Source: an uncultured Lachnospira sp.
GTDB lineage: Bacteria; Bacillota; Clostridia; Lachnospirales; Lachnospiraceae
Assembly: GCA_934358235.1 (NCBI GenBank)
Contig: CAKRKK010000147.1
Location: 1-6,122, forward strand
Reading direction: 5' to 3'
DNA length: 6,122 bases
In this document: piece after piece, positions 5,813-6,122 of the stretch
Layout: each line of letters opens with the position of its first letter
Numbering within the stretch: position 1 is the stretch's first letter
Position numbers and translations under genes: made by a program
Notes under the pieces: model-generated
What the model was told of the DNA's origin: nothing
Databases searched by the model: none
What the model saw: the letters and a program-made list of their open reading frames with translations, nothing else

Positions 5813-6122
5813 ATGATATTTAAACCACAATGTATATCACAGGTTTCTTTGCCAAAGAATGAGCTTGTAGAGGATAAAAAGAACTGTATGAAGTTCGGAC
5901 CATGTGGAGTGGGTAAGAAAGCTATATATCTTAATAGCTTTTATTTCGACAGGAGATATTATATACCGCTTTCTTCTGTTAAAAGAATATATAAAAGAAT
6001 AGCCATGAGTAAAGGTGGCTTTACTGGAAAAGGTTTATTTGCAACTATTCCGTACCTTGTTGTTGAGTATGACAATGGGCAGGAGAAACAATGCAACTTT
6101 AAGTTCGAGGAGAATGTTGATA
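5813..6122 (+). CDS. Unrecognised conserved-looking protein, 5' part, cut by window edge
   Basis: The frame is open from ATG 5813 to the window end, giving 103 residues and continuing beyond. AAGGGAG (5798-5804) lies 8 bases before the ATG, and codon use matches the neighbouring genes, so I call it real. I do not recognise a named family. There is no signal peptide or membrane segment in the visible part. A CMKFGPCGVGKKAIYLN stretch (25-41) is followed by alternating short strands: FYFDRRYYIPLSSVKRIYKR (43-62), then a Gly-rich loop SKGGFTGKGLF (66-76), then IPYLVVEYDNGQEKQCNFKF (79-98). The run of beta-strands with a basic 'IPLSSVKRIYKR' strand is reminiscent of bacterial PH-like domains, but that is only a guess from pattern. 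Four cysteines (C7, C25, C31, C94) are present. The structured element at 5720-5781 lies in its leader. Confidence 0.75.
   Translation, partial: MIFKPQCISQVSLPKNELVEDKKNCMKFGPCGVGKKAIYLNSFYFDRRYYIPLSSVKRIYKRIAMSKGGFTGKGLFATIPYLVVEYDNGQEKQCNFKFEENVD

Overview
The window looks like chromosomal DNA from a low-GC Gram-positive bacterium of the Clostridia, most likely a Lachnospiraceae member (Butyrivibrio/Roseburia/Coprococcus/Lachnospira type). The signs are AT-rich DNA, heavy use of ATA and AGA codons, strong GGAGG-type ribosome binding sites, and the protein types present. The family assignment is inferred from protein style and not from any rRNA. All six genes are on the + strand, and I see no mobile element, tRNA, rRNA or CRISPR array.

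Layout: (1) 2-778 is the 3' part of a secreted, parvulin/SurA-like foldase whose start lies outside the window. (2) 809-1375 is a short NfeD-type membrane protein with a C-terminal OB-like domain, 30 bp downstream. (3) 1537-3102 is a full-length flotillin (FloT/YuaG type) that follows a 161-bp gap holding its own candidate promoter. (4) 3218-3904 is a HAD-superfamily hydrolase of the 5'-nucleotidase/phosphoglycolate phosphatase-like group. It is preceded by a candidate promoter that starts right after the flotillin stop codon and by a 14-bp leader hairpin. (5) A rho-independent terminator at 3997-4029 closes this group. (6) 4180-5634 is a short-form CstA-type transporter with its own promoter and a leader rich in dyad symmetry. 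(7) 5635-5812 contains a 62-nt nested stem-loop. (8) 5813-6122 is the start of an unrecognised conserved-looking small protein that runs off the window.

The NfeD and flotillin genes form the classic membrane-microdomain pair: NfeD OB-fold proteins are genetically and physically linked to flotillins. The upstream foldase-like gene may share their transcript, which would tie envelope protein folding to the same unit. The HAD hydrolase and CstA appear to be separate units. CstA-family proteins import pyruvate and/or peptides, often under carbon limitation, and its leader carries the most regulatory-looking sequence in the window apart from the 62-nt element.

I found no clearly new multi-gene system. 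The most unusual material is non-coding: the structured element at 5720-5781, the hairpin at the predicted 5' end of the HAD transcript (3142-3181), and the clustered dyads in the cstA leader (4026-4142).
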